64,000 nt of DNA, from contig NZ_JAQGJV010000095.1 in assembly GCF_028290435.1 (NCBI RefSeq), positions 62,001 to 126,000 on the forward strand, written 5' to 3'. Below the pieces are notes generated by a model, which had not been told where the DNA came from, made no database searches, and saw only the letters and a program-made list of their open reading frames with translations. The position numbers and the translations under genes are program-made. The DNA comes from Devosia sp. (GTDB taxonomy: Bacteria > Pseudomonadota > Alphaproteobacteria > Rhizobiales > Devosiaceae). Each line of letters begins with the position of its first letter. Positions within the stretch are counted from its first letter, which is position 1. Below are positions 25,807 to 34,404 of the stretch, piece by piece.

Positions 25807-26202
25807 TCAGAAGCCGAGGCAGAACGAGGCGTTCTGGCCGGAGACGCAGGTGTTGATGCCGACGGTGTTGTGGGTGTTCCAGCCGCCGTGGTTATTGCCC
25901 CAGCCGCCATTGTTGCCCCAGCCAGTGTGGCGGCGATGGTTGCCCCAGCCGTTATCGGTGGCGAGGTAGCTGGCGGAGACCCAGCCGTCGCGGCCGGGCT
26001 TGGAGACGTGGCACCAGTTGCCGGCGCAATATTCGATATCGACTGGCTGGCCATACTGGACCGACGAGATGACCGGGTAGCCGGTGCCAGCGCCGGCGCG
26101 GACATTGGCATTGCCGGTGACGACGCCAGGCGACGCCATGGCGGCGGAGGCGGAAGCGACGAGGACGGCGGCGGCGAGCAGGGCGGTGGTGAACTTGTTC
26201 AT
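25807..26202 (-). CDS. Secreted SH3-domain protein with Gly/Trp/Asn-rich tail
   Basis: 131 residues: signal peptide (MNKFTTALLAAAVLVASASAA), SH3b domain (NANVRAGAGTGYPVI...IEYCAGNWCHVS...DGWVSASYL), then a Gly/Trp/Asn/His-rich tail and a C-terminal cysteine pair region. Same architecture as the gene at 20248, with a shorter repeat tail. ATG at 26202 precedes the signal peptide; longer readings lack one. Confidence 0.85.
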   Translation of the reverse strand: MNKFTTALLAAAVLVASASAAMASPGVVTGNANVRAGAGTGYPVISSVQYGQPVDIEYCAGNWCHVSKPGRDGWVSASYLATDNGWGNHRRHTGWGNNGGWGNNHGGWNTHNTVGINTCVSGQNASFCLGF

Positions 26203-26304
26203 GGGGAAATCCCTCTGTGTGTCTGGTTGTGGCAGTCGTCTGCCTTGGACACAGTTCTGAGGGATGGCGATTGAACCGTGCCTGAGCGCACCGTTCATCT
26301 GCGT

Positions 26305-26625
26305 TCAGAATGGAAAGCGCCGGTGACGGCCGAACCCGAGCGGGTCCTCGAACAGCAGATCGGGCGGGGTGGCGTTGACCTTGGCGGCCTGCCCGACCAG
26401 GTAGCTGGCGCGGACCCAGCCGGTATTGGTGACGAGGCACCAGGCGCCCGTGCGGGTGCAGCGGTCCAGCGTCACCTCGGTGCCATTGGGCAGCACACCG
26501 ATGCTGGAATAGCCGGTGCCGGGGCCGCTGCGCACCTGGATAGTGCCGCCGCTGACGCGCGCGGTGGGCTGCGCCAGAGCCGGCGTGGCGATGAGGGCGA
26601 TGGCAAGGATGAGGGCGGCGCGCAT
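26305..26625 (-). CDS. Short secreted SH3-domain protein
   Basis: 106 residues: signal peptide (MRAALILAIALIATPALA), SH3b domain (IQVRSGPGTGYSSIGVLPNGTEV...GAWCLVT...GWVRASYL), and a short tail DPLGFGRHRRFPF. The mature protein is little more than the domain. The gap from 26626 to 27177 (about 550 bases) has no gene; it holds the inverted repeat at 26728-26782 and the family A hairpin at 27034. Confidence 0.8.
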   Translation of the reverse strand: MRAALILAIALIATPALAQPTARVSGGTIQVRSGPGTGYSSIGVLPNGTEVTLDRCTRTGAWCLVTNTGWVRASYLVGQAAKVNATPPDLLFEDPLGFGRHRRFPF

Positions 26626-26727
26626 GATGCTCGTTTCTCCGAAGGGCGCCAGGATGCGGCGCGCCCGCGGCGAATTGATGGCGACATGCGCAAGCGCCGC
26701 ACGGCGCGAGCCTGCGGGGAACACGGC

Positions 26728-26782
26728 GGTGAGCGGCTTTCGCCTCTGGGTAATTTTTAGAGTGAGACGAAAGCCGCTCACC
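26728..26782. repeat. Perfect 15-base inverted repeat
   Basis: GGTGAGCGGCTTTCG (26728-26742) and its exact inverse (26768-26782) with a 25-base spacer, upstream of the short SH3 gene. Confidence 0.7.
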
Positions 26783-27033
26783 ACGATCGGTTTTTGCTGC
26801 ATGCGCATCGAGCGGCCACCCTTTTGGGGCTGGCTATCCAGTGCAGCGCCCCGGGAGTTTTAGGCTCCGAAGGCGGACCGCAGCGGGCCGGACCGGTTGT
26901 CAGCGTCCATGCATGAGCCGGGCGACCCCGACTCCACCGTCTTCCCGCCCGGCGCTTCGTCGGCGCCGCGTGTGTGGCGGGAACGGGAGCATCATCGCAT
27001 GGGATTTTGGTACGGGGACAAGATGGACAGATC

Positions 27034-27178
27034 AGAGACTGTTTGGAAATTCTACTCTGGCGGCCATCTGCAGCGGCTTTCTGCGCTTCCGGTGCTCACG
27101 TACCCAAAGGTACGCTGCGCTCCGGTTCTCGAAAACCACCGCATCTGACTCACCAGAGCGAATTTGCAAACAGTCTCT
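27034..27178. repeat. Family A long hairpin repeat, copy 1
   Basis: Outer arms AGAGACTGTTTGG.../...GCAAACAGTCTCT, an intermediate TACTCTGG/CCAGAGCG, and a core CCGGTGCTCACGTACC-CAAA-GGTACGCTGCGC. Related copies are at 43568 and 50710. Its right end supplies the TGA stop of the gene at 27178. Confidence 0.75.
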
Positions 27179-27537
27179 CAGTCGTCGCCGAAGGTCCACC
27201 ACTCGCCTTTCCCGAACTCGGAGGTCCGGAAGTAGAGGCTCTTGAAGGCGCAGAGGGCGGCATCGGCCTCCTCCAGCCGCAGCAGGAGTTCGGCAAAGCT
27301 GAGCGTGGCATCGGGCTTCAGGCGGGCGAGGCGGCGGCCGAAGGGTTCGCGCGAGACGATGCGGTAGGTTTGGGCGATGAGGTGGGCCACCAGCGCGACC
27401 AGCACCGGCGGCGCGGGTTCTTTGGGATGCGCGCGGGCGCGAACGCCCAGATCGCGCAGCGCCGGCTCAAAGCGCTCGATCAGGGTCAGGTAGCGGATCA
27501 CCAACGGATAGGCGGCGCGCTTGTCGTGGTCGAGCAT
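27178..27537 (-). CDS. Hypothetical protein, alpha-helical
   Basis: 119 residues, soluble, helical, Arg/Ala/Leu-rich (YPLVIRYLTLIERFEPALRDLG, LVALVAHLIAQTYRI). ATG has a GGAG site. No signal peptide, no recognised domain. Its last codon and TGA coincide with the edge of a family A repeat. Confidence 0.65.
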   Translation of the reverse strand: MLDHDKRAAYPLVIRYLTLIERFEPALRDLGVRARAHPKEPAPPVLVALVAHLIAQTYRIVSREPFGRRLARLKPDATLSFAELLLRLEEADAALCAFKSLYFRTSEFGKGEWWTFGDD

Positions 27538-27728
27538 GGGTTTTTCTCCGCAGGGGCGGAGGAGGATAGGCGCGGGTAAGGTGGGCGGGGAGAAGTTTTT
27601 GGGGCGAGGGCCATCGGCCCGGAGGGCGTTGGGCGTGGGGTGGGGCGCGGTGGAGGGCGTTGCGGCGACCGGGCGGCCGTGCCGCGATCTCTGAATGGTT
27701 CCTGTCTGCGCCGGAATGGCGGCGTTCG

Positions 27729-28925
27729 CTATGTTGTAATTACATCAGAGCCGACATTGTTGAGTGTGCGAACCATCTGCTGGACATGGATCTCCATCCT
27801 CACAGAAATCCAAAAGGACGGGTTTTTTCCAGGCACGATGGAATTCGCCGCCAACATGATCTGGTCGCAGCCCCATGAGTTAGGGAGAGCAGCGAATTGT
27901 GGATCCAAAATTACCTTATTAGCAACTGATTTGTAGTGAGAGGAATAGTCGTCATATATCGGCTTGTTGGTAATTGTGTCTCGGCCGATCATATTTCTCT
28001 TTTCGCGGTAATAAAATGTTCTCCTATTTGGGGTTGGAAAGTCGATTCTTGGTCGCCATCCAGTAGTTATCATATCATTACGTTGCGGATTTATTGACCC
28101 GTAGTCTCCATAGGTGACTTTGTAGTTTTCAGATTTTGTGTTATTCTTAACCTGTTCAAACAGATACCTCTCCTCAATAGGAAAAGTATCATGCTCGGAA
28201 TTGCCGATGTCTTCAATGCTTTTAGGAAATGAAGTAGCCATGATCACGACATTGGCGCCCGGAATCAAGTCGAATGCTCTATTAACGAGCCCAGACGTTC
28301 TAACGGCGTGTATCGTTCCAGTACTTGGCCTGATAAATTCGTGATCCATTATCAGTATAAATTTTTTCCCGTTGTCGATATTTATATTTATTCTGTCTCG
28401 TAATAATGAAATATCATAGAGAAAATCTGAATCTTCTAGTACGGAAGCTCTATACGCCACTCCAGGATATGACTGAAATAGTGCGTCTATCTGAGCGAAC
28501 AGATCCTGTGAATATTGCTGAGGGGTGTCTGTATCCTTCGGGTTTATGATAATTGTTGGAATAATAGAATTCACAACTTTTGCAGACGACGCGACGAAAT
28601 CTCGCCAAGCCTGATAACCGTCAGTAGAATCGGAAAGGGCATCAAGCTCGTGGCAAGAAAGCGAGTCCTCCCTAGTCACGTCAAGAATTATAGTCCCTTG
28701 ATCTTTTAGCGTTTCAAATGTGTTGGTCGCGCTCCTTCGAAAGGCATATGCGCCTGGCAAATTTCTTAGGCTGGGTCCGTCCAAGTCGTCATCGCGACTT
28801 GCTTTTCGGCCGCGACTTAGCTCGACAACGGGAAGAATGTGGTCCTTAACGGACTTTGGAAGGTTCTTCCAGGCGCGCAGCTCTGACTGGGCAGTTTTGA
28901 GCATGAGGACGTAATCAGAGTCCAT
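27729..28925 (-). CDS. Beta-family protein (T4 beta protein-like)
   Basis: 398 residues. The start YVLMLKTAQSELRAWKNLP and KDHILPVVELSRG is characteristic of the Beta_protein family (phage T4 beta-like), whose biochemical role is unknown and which is often found in defence-type islands. ATG at 28925 chosen: it overlaps the ImmA/IrrE gene by 11 bases. AT-rich codon use (ATA, AAT, TTT) is unlike the neighbours, showing horizontal origin. Last gene of a three-gene overlapping operon. Confidence 0.75.
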   Translation of the reverse strand: MDSDYVLMLKTAQSELRAWKNLPKSVKDHILPVVELSRGRKASRDDDLDGPSLRNLPGAYAFRRSATNTFETLKDQGTIILDVTREDSLSCHELDALSDSTDGYQAWRDFVASSAKVVNSIIPTIIINPKDTDTPQQYSQDLFAQIDALFQSYPGVAYRASVLEDSDFLYDISLLRDRININIDNGKKFILIMDHEFIRPSTGTIHAVRTSGLVNRAFDLIPGANVVIMATSFPKSIEDIGNSEHDTFPIEERYLFEQVKNNTKSENYKVTYGDYGSINPQRNDMITTGWRPRIDFPTPNRRTFYYREKRNMIGRDTITNKPIYDDYSSHYKSVANKVILDPQFAALPNSWGCDQIMLAANSIVPGKNPSFWISVRMEIHVQQMVRTLNNVGSDVITT

Positions 28926-29502
28926 GCCCAGCAATCCCCAAGTCCCGCGCTCTGAACCTAACTGAAAGTGAGGACACGCCGAATTTTGACGCGATGGCCT
29001 CTACTTTGCCATGCTCTGCCAGTGACACCGCTCTAAAACTGTCTTCTGGCATCAGGATGATACCTGCGTATCGATTGGCTTGGTATTCAATGCGATTACG
29101 CTCATCGTTTCGGTGCATTATCATCTCACCCTTGGGCATTTTCTCGATTTCTGATCGATGCATCTGAAAATGTACGTACTCGTGCGCCATAGAAAATCTT
29201 TGACGAGTACGGGGGTGTCCAGAATTAATGACGATCTTATATTTCCCATCATCGACTTTTTCTATGTAGGCGTCGTTTGGAGAAATATCGGCGTATGACA
29301 ACTCTAGATTAGGGGTTAATCTAATAAGCGCCTCGATATCCGTTTCCACTCCGTTTATGAGCCCCGCGCTCCTGCAAAATGCGATAATTCGCTCGGGCGT
29401 GTCTAATGCCGAAGCACTTTGCTGGACGATCGATGGTGCGGATAGAGGCTCACCCTGCTCTATAAGCATAGGATCCATGGGCCGGTTGGGACGCTTCTTC
29501 AT
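28915..29502 (-). CDS. ImmA/IrrE family metallo-endopeptidase
   Basis: 195 residues. Zinc-protease motif HEYVH (MAHEYVHFQMH) near residue 125, with the third ligand in the EYQANRYAGIILMP segment near 150. Members cleave repressors or antitoxins in phage and mobile-element control. No helix-turn-helix domain is present. ATG overlaps the upstream gene's stop (ATGA at 29499-29502). AT-rich, with the other two genes. Confidence 0.9.
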   Translation of the reverse strand: MKKRPNRPMDPMLIEQGEPLSAPSIVQQSASALDTPERIIAFCRSAGLINGVETDIEALIRLTPNLELSYADISPNDAYIEKVDDGKYKIVINSGHPRTRQRFSMAHEYVHFQMHRSEIEKMPKGEMIMHRNDERNRIEYQANRYAGIILMPEDSFRAVSLAEHGKVEAIASKFGVSSLSVRFRARDLGIAGHGL

Positions 29503-30014
29503 TCCTGAACCTCAAGGTCGGACAAAGTCAGGAGGCCCTGTTCAGAAAGTTGCGTCTCGATAACATCCACCCTGTTCGCGATTGACTGGTTCCTCACCTT
29601 CGAAAGTTCGTCCAAAATTGTTCGAATCCGCTCATCGCCGACCTTGCTATCCGTGAAATAACGATGGACCTCCTCGCTAACTTTTTCTTCGGCGTGGCTG
29701 AGAGCCGAAGCGCGAACAGCAAAGAAAGCAAAGGCGGCTACAAACGCAAGTAATCCTACTAGAACGGTGATAATTGTCCCATAGAACGATGAGATAGTAG
29801 AGAGGTACGTCTCCGTATCCCAGCGGTCGTCAAGCACACAAAACGTACTGCCGTTATAGGTGCCACACGCATCCTGATGGAGAAACTGGAAGTCGGTTAG
29901 CCAATAAATTAAAAGCCCGACAAATAGCATCGCGGCGAATGCACCGGCGGCGCCGGCCAAGAAGGGTATTACAATGGACCTAGTCGGGTGAAGCCTCGCG
30001 CTAAGATTAGGCAA
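29499..30014 (-). CDS. Two-pass membrane protein with C-terminal coiled coil
   Basis: 171 residues: membrane helix at 17-40 (VIPFLAGAAGAFAAMLFVGLLIYWL), a short outside loop with two cysteines (CGTYNGSTFC), a second helix at 78-98 (ITVLVGLLAFVAAFAFF), then a charged helix/coiled coil (AEEKVSEEVHRYFTDSK, RTILDELSKVRNQSI). Start is TTG at 30014 after GAGGGA. Family not recognised. Probable membrane anchor or sensor of the module with ImmA/IrrE and Beta-family genes. Confidence 0.65.
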   Translation of the reverse strand: MPNLSARLHPTRSIVIPFLAGAAGAFAAMLFVGLLIYWLTDFQFLHQDACGTYNGSTFCVLDDRWDTETYLSTISSFYGTIITVLVGLLAFVAAFAFFAVRASALSHAEEKVSEEVHRYFTDSKVGDERIRTILDELSKVRNQSIANRVDVIETQLSEQGLLTLSDLEVQE

Positions 30015-30197
30015 TGATGTCCCTCACACAGTTTTTTGCATTTCCGCCTCTGTGATTTTTGGCACAACGTTCCATGACGCAACATCTCCCCCTTTGTTTA
30101 TAGATAATCACGCTAGGGCCCGACGCAATCCCAGATCTCGATCAGTGACGCTTTTCCAGTGAACAAGGCCGTTGCTGACTTAAGCGGCAACTACCTG

Positions 30198-30233
30198 GCC
30201 CTCCCCTGGGGGAGGAGGGATCGGGGTGGGGTG
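30198..30233. repeat. GC-rich hairpin repeat left of DUF559 gene
   Basis: GCCCTCCCCTGGGGGAGG plus GGGGTGGGGTG. Related to the 12.8 kb and 30.6-30.8 kb units. Confidence 0.6.
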
Positions 30234-30278
30234 TTCGGCGCTCGCGTTGGGCCGTGGTGGTGCTAAGCTGCAGGCGGT

Positions 30279-30653
30279 ATGGAAGATCGGGTCAGCTTCG
30301 CGCGGCGGCTCAGGCGCAATCAGACAGGGGCGGAGCAGCGCTGTTGGGCGGTGCTGCATTCGTGGCGTGTCAATGGATGGCATTTCAGGCGGCAGGCGCC
30401 GATTGGGCCGTTCGTGGTGGACTTCGTCTGCAAGCGCGAAAAGCTGGTGATCGAGATTGATGGGGATAGCCATTATTCGGGCGAGGGCATCGCGCGGGAC
30501 GAAGGGCGGACGGCGTTTTTGGAGGGGCTGGGGTATCGGGTGGTTCGGTTTAGCAATGATGATGTGATGGGGAATGCGGAGGGGGTGTTTGAGGTGTTGA
30601 GGGGGATTTTGGGGGAGCCGGATGGGCGGGATGGGCGAGAGACCCCCACCTAG
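30279..30653 (+). CDS. DUF559 domain (Vsr/PD-(D/E)XK-like) protein
   Basis: 124 residues. DUF559 endonuclease-fold core: RRNQTGAEQRCWAVLHSWRVNGWHFRRQ, then IGPFVVDFVCKREKLVIEIDGDSHYSG, with the D...E-X-D metal-ligand pattern (VVDF, EIDG) near residues 47-63. Activity is inferred from the fold; these proteins are common in alphaproteobacteria. Flanked by the same GC-rich repeat on both sides, so the unit may have moved with them. Confidence 0.8.
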   Translation: MEDRVSFARRLRRNQTGAEQRCWAVLHSWRVNGWHFRRQAPIGPFVVDFVCKREKLVIEIDGDSHYSGEGIARDEGRTAFLEGLGYRVVRFSNDDVMGNAEGVFEVLRGILGEPDGRDGRETPT

Positions 30654-30800
30654 CCTCCCCCTGGGAGGGGGAGGAATCGATAGAGGTTGCGGCAAGGCTT
30701 TCTGCTCCTCCCCCTTGGTAAGGGGGAGGCTGGGTGGGGGTGGCCGAGAACGCGGTGGAGGGAAGGCCCCCACCTAACCTCCCCCTGGAAGGGGGAGGAA
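30643..30800. repeat. Three tandem GC-rich hairpin repeats right of DUF559 gene
   Basis: Units at 30643-30676, 30705-30741 (opposite orientation) and 30767-30800, each CCCCCACCTAGCC-type start plus CCTCCCCC-N-GGGGGAGG. The same units occur at 12791-12898. Confidence 0.65.
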
Positions 30801-30822
30801 TTCCATCGGGGTTGGGGGAGGG

Positions 30823-33483
30823 TTAGTTCACCTCGCCCGACAGCGTATCCAGTTCCATCTCCCTTAGCCGCTTCACCTCGTCGCGCAGCCTTGCGGCCTT
30901 TTCGAACTCGAGGTTAGTGGCCGCTTCGCGCATCTGGGCTTCCATGTCCTTGATGACGGCGGCGAGGTTGGCGCCGACCTGGACCTGTTCCTTGCCGTCC
31001 TTGCCTTTGCCAATCGAGATGGTGACGTGGTCGCGTTCGTAGACGCTGTCGACGATGTCGTGGATGTTGGAGCGGACCGAGGCGGGGGTGATGCCGTGTT
31101 CGGTGTTGTAGGCAGTCTGCTTGTCGCGGCGGCGGTTGGTTTCGGCGAGGGCGCGTTCCATGGAGCCGGTGACGCGATCGGCGTAGAGGATCACCTTGCC
31201 GTCGACGTTGCGGGCGGCGCGGCCGATGGTTTGGATCAGGGAGGTTTCGGAGCGCAGGAACCCTTCCTTGTCGGCATCGAGGATGGCCACGAGGCCGCAT
31301 TCGGGGATGTCGAGGCCTTCGCGGAGGAGGTTGATGCCGACGAGGACGTCGAAGCCGCCCAAGCGCAAGTCGCGGATGATTTCGATGCGCTCGATGGTGT
31401 CGACGTCGCTGTGCATATAGCGCACGCGAATGCCCTGTTCGTGCAGGTATTCGGTCAGGTCCTCGGCCATTTTCTTGGTGAGGACGGTGAGGAGGGTGCG
31501 GTAGCCCTTCTTGTTGGTTTCGCGGATTTCGTCGACCACGTCATCGACCTGGGCCTTGGCGGGGCGGATTTCGACCGGGGGATCGATCAGCCCGGTGGGG
31601 CGGATGACCTGTTCGGCGAAGACGCCATCGGTCTGGTCCATCTCCCATTTGCCGGGGGTGGCCGAGACATAGACCGATTGCGGCCGCATGGCGTTCCACT
31701 CCTCGAAGCGGAGCGGGCGATTGTCCATGCAGGAGGGCAGGCGGAAGCCGTATTCGGCCAGGGTCGCCTTGCGGCGCAAGTCGCCGCGATACATGGCGCC
31801 GAGCTGGCCGATGGTGACGTGGCTTTCGTCGACGAAGACCAGGGCGTTATCGGGGAGATATTCGAACAGCGTCGGTGGCGGCTCGCCGGGGCGGCGGCCG
31901 GAGAAGTAGCGGGAATAGTTCTCGATGCCGGCGCAGGAGCCGGTGGCTTCCATCATTTCCAGATCGAACAGGGTGCGCTGTTCGAGGCGCTGGGCCTCGA
32001 GGAAGCGGCCGGCGCCGTTGAGCTCCTGCAGGCGCGCGGCGAGTTCGGCGCGGATCAGCTTGATGGCCTGGTTCATGGTGGCGCGGGGCGTCACGTGATG
32101 GGAATTGGCGTAGACGCGGATGAAGGTGAGATCGGCGGATTTCTTGCCGGTGAGGGGATCGAATTCGGCGATGGACTCGATCTCGTTGCCGAACAGGCTG
32201 ACGCGCCAGGCGGCGGCTTCATAGTGGGCGGGGAAGATTTCGATGGTATCGCCGCGGACGCGAAAAGTGCCGCGGACGAAGCCGGTATCGCCGCGCTTGT
32301 ATTGCAGGGCGACGAGCTTGGCGAGCAGCTCGCGCTGGTCGATTTTTTGGCCCTTGCCCAGATCGACGGTCATGGCGGTGTAGTCCTCGACCGAGCCGAT
32401 GCCGTAGATGCAGGAGACCGAGGAGACGATGATGACGTCGTCGCGTTCCAGGATCGAGCGCGTGGCCGAGTGGCGCATGCGGTCGATCTGCTCGTTGATG
32501 GTGGATTCTTTTTCGATGTAGGTATCGGTGCGAGGAACGTAGGCCTCGGGCTGATAGTAATCGTAGTAGGAGACGAAGTATTCGACGGCGTTATCGGGGA
32601 AGAAGGACTTGAACTCGCCATAGAGCTGGGCGGCGAGGGTTTTGTTGGGCGCGAGGATGAGCGCGGGGCGGTTGGTGCGGGCGATGACCTGGGCGGCGGT
32701 GAAGGTTTTGCCACTGCCGGTCACGCCGAGCAGGACCTGGTCGGTTTCGCCATTGTTGACGCCTTCCACCAGCTCGGCAATGGCGGTCGGCTGGTCGCCG
32801 GCGGGGGTGTAGGGGGTGACCATGCGGAAGGGCACGGAGGCGGTACGGACCGGGCGGGTGGGGCGATGCGGCATCCAGGGGGAGGAGCCTTCGACTTCCT
32901 TGCGGCCATGCAGGATGATCTGTTCGAGGGCCTTGACGGTGGCGGTGACGCCGACGGTCTGGGCGTCCTCGACGGTGCGGCTGGAGCCGGATTTCGAGCG
33001 GGCGCTGGAGAGGGCGTCCCGCAGTTTGCCGATGGTTTCGGGATCCTTGGCGGCGGCGCGGGAGATGTCGCGGGCGCTCATTGCCTCGGGCGAGGGCATG
33101 TGGCCGAAGCCGGCTTGGGGGCTTTCGCCCATGCCGTCGAAGTCGATGCGATCGACGGAGTTGATCTTGGTCTTGCCGGTTTTCGGGGCCATGCCGGTGG
33201 CGTTATCGTGGCTGGACTTGGTGGTGCGGCGCTTTTCCAGCGCGGTCAGCTTGCGCTGCGCAGCCTTTTCGGCCTTGAGAGCCTCCTTGGCGGCAGCGGC
33301 GGCGTCGGCCTCAACCTTGCGGGCAGCCTCGATCTTTTCCCAGTCCATGCGGGATTTGTTGCGCATGCGCTCGGCGTAGAGGGGCTTATTGGCCGCAATG
33401 TCCTCGGCTTTTTCGATCTCGCTGAAGAACTCCTCGATGGAGAACTCGGCTTTGCCCGGGCGGGCAGATTTGTCGGAGGCCAT
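30823..33483 (-). CDS. uvrB: Excinuclease ABC subunit UvrB
   Basis: 886 residues, DNA helicase-like damage-verification subunit of nucleotide excision repair. Walker A GVTGSGKT near residue 256; the beta-hairpin, DESHVTIGQ near 560, helicase domain 2 and a C-terminal UVR motif ([17 protein letters not shown]) follow. About 215 residues precede the conserved [11 protein letters not shown]; this charged, alanine-rich extension with a coiled-coil part is typical of Rhizobiales UvrB. ATG at 33483. A LexA box is upstream. Confidence 0.97.
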   Translation of the reverse strand: MASDKSARPGKAEFSIEEFFSEIEKAEDIAANKPLYAERMRNKSRMDWEKIEAARKVEADAAAAAKEALKAEKAAQRKLTALEKRRTTKSSHDNATGMAPKTGKTKINSVDRIDFDGMGESPQAGFGHMPSPEAMSARDISRAAAKDPETIGKLRDALSSARSKSGSSRTVEDAQTVGVTATVKALEQIILHGRKEVEGSSPWMPHRPTRPVRTASVPFRMVTPYTPAGDQPTAIAELVEGVNNGETDQVLLGVTGSGKTFTAAQVIARTNRPALILAPNKTLAAQLYGEFKSFFPDNAVEYFVSYYDYYQPEAYVPRTDTYIEKESTINEQIDRMRHSATRSILERDDVIIVSSVSCIYGIGSVEDYTAMTVDLGKGQKIDQRELLAKLVALQYKRGDTGFVRGTFRVRGDTIEIFPAHYEAAAWRVSLFGNEIESIAEFDPLTGKKSADLTFIRVYANSHHVTPRATMNQAIKLIRAELAARLQELNGAGRFLEAQRLEQRTLFDLEMMEATGSCAGIENYSRYFSGRRPGEPPPTLFEYLPDNALVFVDESHVTIGQLGAMYRGDLRRKATLAEYGFRLPSCMDNRPLRFEEWNAMRPQSVYVSATPGKWEMDQTDGVFAEQVIRPTGLIDPPVEIRPAKAQVDDVVDEIRETNKKGYRTLLTVLTKKMAEDLTEYLHEQGIRVRYMHSDVDTIERIEIIRDLRLGGFDVLVGINLLREGLDIPECGLVAILDADKEGFLRSETSLIQTIGRAARNVDGKVILYADRVTGSMERALAETNRRRDKQTAYNTEHGITPASVRSNIHDIVDSVYERDHVTISIGKGKDGKEQVQVGANLAAVIKDMEAQMREAATNLEFEKAARLRDEVKRLREMELDTLSGEVN

Positions 33484-33565
33484 GGGACACCGTGGTACTT
33501 GGGAGATCGATAAGATGGGGAACGTTGCGTCGGAATGCAATGTTCCGCTGACCTTAGCATTCCAT

Positions 33566-33580
33566 GAACGGAGAGGGAAC
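33566..33580 (-). promoter_or_regulatory. Alphaproteobacterial LexA (SOS) box of uvrB
   Basis: On the minus strand GTTC-N7-GTTC, the direct-repeat operator of alphaproteobacterial LexA, 83 bases before the uvrB start. The spacer is exactly seven bases. A GGAACGTTGC/GCAATGTTCC inverted repeat lies next to it at 33517-33544. Confidence 0.7.
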
Positions 33581-33628
33581 GGGGGTGCTGACAGATCGTG
33601 TCAGCACTGATGGCGGTATCGCGGCTAA

Positions 33629-33652
33629 CGCGCCGCCTGGATTGGCGGCGCG
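33629..33652 (-). terminator. Hairpin after DUF3597 gene
   Basis: CGCGCCGCC/GGCGGCGCG nine-base stem 14 bases beyond the DUF3597 stop; weak U-tract, so moderate confidence. Confidence 0.45.
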
Positions 33653-33665
33653 CGATAAGGGGCAA

Positions 33666-34205
33666 TCAGGCGAGCATGCTGGGGGGGAGTTTGCCGCCAT
33701 TGGCGGCGAGCTTGGTGATGACCTGCTTGTGCAACCAGATGTTCATGGCGGCGGAGTCGGACTGGTCGCCTGTATAACCGAGTTCGTCGGCAAGCTGCTT
33801 GCGGGCGGTGAGCGAACTGTCGAGGTCAAGCGCTTTGAGCAGGTCGACGATGGAGGTTTTCCAGTGCAGCGTCTGGCCGGATTTGGCGACGGCGGCATCG
33901 AGGACAGCGGCGACATCGACACTCTGAGTGGTGCTGGGAGCGGTGGCCTGGGGTGTAGTGGCGGCGGCCGTCTGGGTTTTCGAGGCAGCGGCGGCGTTGG
34001 CAGCAACGGCATCGGCGATGGACTTTTCGGCGGCGGCCTTGCCGGCATCAAGCGCAGCCTGCTGCGCGGCCTGCACGTTGGGCGTTGTCGAAGCAACGCC
34101 GGTGGGGGCGGGGCTGGCGGCGGGCGTCGCCGCGGCGGTTGGGATTGCGGCGGGTGAGGGGTGGTGACCGAAAATGCGGTCCTTGATGTTGTCGAAAATG
34201 CCCAT
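33666..34205 (-). CDS. DUF3597 domain-containing protein
   Basis: 179 residues. Starts MGIFDNIKDRIFGHH, then a long Ala/Pro/Thr linker (residues 17-95), then the conserved DUF3597 C-terminal part (VDVAAVLDAAVAKSGQTLHWKTSIVDLLKALDLDSSL...RKQLADELGY). Resembles peptidoglycan-binding-like or LysM-associated small proteins; function unknown. Confidence 0.85.
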   Translation of the reverse strand: MGIFDNIKDRIFGHHPSPAAIPTAAATPAASPAPTGVASTTPNVQAAQQAALDAGKAAAEKSIADAVAANAAAASKTQTAAATTPQATAPSTTQSVDVAAVLDAAVAKSGQTLHWKTSIVDLLKALDLDSSLTARKQLADELGYTGDQSDSAAMNIWLHKQVITKLAANGGKLPPSMLA

Positions 34206-34404
34206 GCTATGCTGTCTCCTCAGCGATCCGGACGACGTGCCGAAGGCAAGTCTTGCCTCGGCTAACGCGCGGCCATTGGTGCCGTTCCCGTTTGTGGAGA
34301 AGCGTAGGCTGGCGCAGAGTGGCGGTCAAATCTGGCGTGATTGCCGACTTTGCCTTTGCGACTCCGCAATGGAAGTGCGAGAGATCAGCCGATAAATCAT
34401 TAGG

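Noticed and set aside
26897..27148. Short plus-strand frame in the 26.6-27.2 kb gap
   Set aside because: It runs into the family A repeat and has no domain or ribosome site.
27729..30014. The AT-rich island as an integrated prophage remnant
   Set aside because: No integrase, structural gene, attachment repeat or tRNA was found at its edges; only the composition supports foreign origin.
31027..33513. Very long plus-strand open frame opposite uvrB (and similarly 38396-40840 opposite the GGDEF-EAL gene, 14987-16174 opposite uvrC)
   Set aside because: These are antisense shadows of strongly coding genes in GC-rich DNA; translated products are low-complexity Gly/Asp/Val-rich and lack ribosome sites or domains.
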